Origin: Roseiarcus sp036513315
GTDB taxonomy: Bacteria > Pseudomonadota > Alphaproteobacteria > Rhizobiales > Beijerinckiaceae
Length of the DNA: 64,000 bases
Direction: 5' to 3'
Assembly (NCBI GenBank): GCA_036513315.1
Contig: DATBZF010000065.1
Location: forward strand, 1 to 64,000
Each line of letters begins with the position of its first letter. Position 1 is the first letter of the stretch. The translations under genes and the position numbers were made by a program. The notes beneath the pieces were generated by a model. It was given only the letters and a program-made list of their open reading frames with translations, was not told where the DNA came from and made no database searches. Positions 62,826-64,000 of this stretch are shown here, in pieces.

Positions 62826-64000
62826 ATGTCAGGCACGTCACGACGCGGAGAAAATCGCGCGTCCCGTCTCGCACGGGCAGCCGCGGTCGGCGGCGCCAGC
62901 GGAAAAGTCTGCCCTGCGGACCGCGCCACATTGTTGCTCGAAGCAATTATCGAGCCTGGCGACCGCGTGACGATCGAAGGCGACAATCAGAAGCAGGCGG
63001 ATTTTCTCGCCTCGGCCCTGGCGAAGGTAGATCCTACGCGGGTGCACGGTCTGCACATGGTGCAGTCCGTTTTGGCGCTTCCAGACCATCTCGCCGTTTT
63101 CGAGCGCGGCATCGCGAACCGGCTGGATTTCGCTTTCGCGGGACCGCAGAGCCGCAAGCTCGCCGAACTGGTTGCGAACGGGACGGTGAAGATCGGCGCG
63201 ATCCACACCTATCTCGAACTTTATGCTCGCATGCTGGTGGACCTGACGCCGCAAGTCGCGCTTGTCGTGGCCGACAAGGCCGACCGTAATGGCAATCTCT
63301 ACACCGGCCCGAACACCGAAGATACTCCGACCATCGCCGAGGCCGCGGCTTTCCGGGGCGGCATCGTCGTCGCGCAGGTCAATGAGATCGTGGATCGACT
63401 GCCGCGGGTCGACGTGCCCGGCGATTGGGTCGATGTTGTGACGCCAAGTCCGACGCCCTATCTCATCGATCCGCTGTTCACGCGCGATCCTGCCAAGATC
63501 AGGAACGAGAACGTGCTGATGGCGATGATGGCGATCGCGGCGATCTACGAACCCTACAAGGTGCAGCGGCTCAATCACGGCATCGGCTATGCCACCGCGG
63601 CGATCGAACTGATCCTGCCAACTTACGCCGCGCAACGCGGACTGAAGGGCAAGATCGCCAGCCATTTCGTGCTGAACCCGCATCCGACCCTGATCCCCGC
63701 AATCGAAGCCGGCTTTGTCGACAGCATCTATTGCTTCGGCTCCGAGTTGGGTATGGAACGCTACGTCTCGAACCGCGCCGACATCTTCCCAGTCGGGGCT
63801 GACGGCAATCTGCGGTCCAACCGCGCGCTCGCACAGGTCGCCGGACAATATGCCTGCGATCTCTTCATCGGCGGCACGCTGCAGATCGACGCGCAGGGCA
63901 ACAGCTCAACGGCGACCAAGGGCCGGATCACAGGCTTCGGCGGCGCGCCGAACATGGGCGCCGATCCGCGTGGCCGCCGTCACGACAGTCCCACCTGGCT
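62826..64000 (+). CDS. mdcA: Malonate decarboxylase alpha subunit MdcA, cut by the window end
   Basis: The first 391 codons of a gene that is open at the window end (full length about 550 aa). Features of the acetyl-S-ACP:malonate ACP transferase subunit are visible: IIEPGDRVTIEGDNQKQADF near the N-terminus, HMVQSVLALPDH, DFAFAGPQSRKLAELV, VLNPHPTLIPAIEAGFV and FIGGTLQIDAQGNSSTATKG. It moves malonate onto the acyl carrier subunit for decarboxylation to acetyl. AAGGAGG precedes the ATG. mdcB-H genes are expected beyond the edge. Confidence 0.93.
   Translation, partial: MSGTSRRGENRASRLARAAAVGGASGKVCPADRATLLLEAIIEPGDRVTIEGDNQKQADFLASALAKVDPTRVHGLHMVQSVLALPDHLAVFERGIANRLDFAFAGPQSRKLAELVANGTVKIGAIHTYLELYARMLVDLTPQVALVVADKADRNGNLYTGPNTEDTPTIAEAAAFRGGIVVAQVNEIVDRLPRVDVPGDWVDVVTPSPTPYLIDPLFTRDPAKIRNENVLMAMMAIAAIYEPYKVQRLNHGIGYATAAIELILPTYAAQRGLKGKIASHFVLNPHPTLIPAIEAGFVDSIYCFGSELGMERYVSNRADIFPVGADGNLRSNRALAQVAGQYACDLFIGGTLQIDAQGNSSTATKGRITGFGGAPNMGADPRGRRHDSPTW

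Overview
This 64 kb window comes from a high-GC Gram-negative chromosome. The gene families (rhizobial-type type VI secretion cluster, DUF1036, DUF2778 and DUF6931 proteins, caspase-like proteins, a form I CO dehydrogenase operon in the Oligotropha order) point to an alphaproteobacterium of the Hyphomicrobiales (Rhizobiales). A Beijerinckiaceae/Methylocystaceae/Bradyrhizobiaceae-type host is a guess. I saw no tRNA, rRNA, CRISPR array or intact insertion sequence.

Layout. (1) 0-5 kb, minus strand: a short RMF-like protein with a membrane tail, a duplicated DUF4399 secreted protein, a caspase-like protease and a TagR-like FGE-fold protein. (2) 5.3-35.3 kb: a type VI secretion system (T6SS). It comprises tagH-tssK-tssL-tssM-tagF-pppA, then a membrane-anchored M23 peptidase and an OmpA protein on the minus strand, then ppkA, tssB-tssC-hcp-tssE-tssF-tssG-tssH, a DUF1036 protein, tssA (minus), vgrG and a DUF6931 protein. 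All core parts except TssJ (and a PAAR protein) are present. PpkA, PppA, the FHA protein, TagF and the TagR-like protein form a complete-looking threonine phosphorylation control module. (3) 35.5-41.2 kb: a small Cys-rich secreted protein, a second caspase-like protease with SEL1 repeats translationally coupled to an OmpA-like protein ending in a phage-type S74 self-cleaving chaperone, and a divergent DUF2778 (Tlde1-like) L,D-transpeptidase-fold protein. This is the least understood block and the best candidate for an undescribed system.

(4) 41.5-54 kb: molybdenum and CO oxidation. Two MoeA-like genes (one fused to a periplasmic-binding-protein-like domain) lie divergent to coxC-coxM-coxS-coxL-coxD-coxE-coxF-coxG. 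CoxL carries the AYRCSFR loop of true form I aerobic CO dehydrogenase and CoxS has all eight cluster cysteines. (5) 54-56.2 kb, minus strand: an overlapping STAS / RsbW-type kinase / cNMP-SpoIIE phosphatase operon, a partner-switching module.

(6) 56.4-62 kb: a mixed accessory region with a dienelactone hydrolase, a GST, a DHA2-type MFS exporter with its HxlR regulator and a palindromic operator, plus at least four decayed genes: a frameshifted class III adenylate cyclase start, a marR and an RND adaptor fused head to head by a deletion, and a cytochrome c tail. (7) 61.9-64 kb: a LysR regulator divergent from mdcA (malonate decarboxylase alpha subunit), which runs off the window edge. Starts were chosen by Shine-Dalgarno position, signal peptides and ATGA overlaps. 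Functions rest on motif reading, not on database searches.
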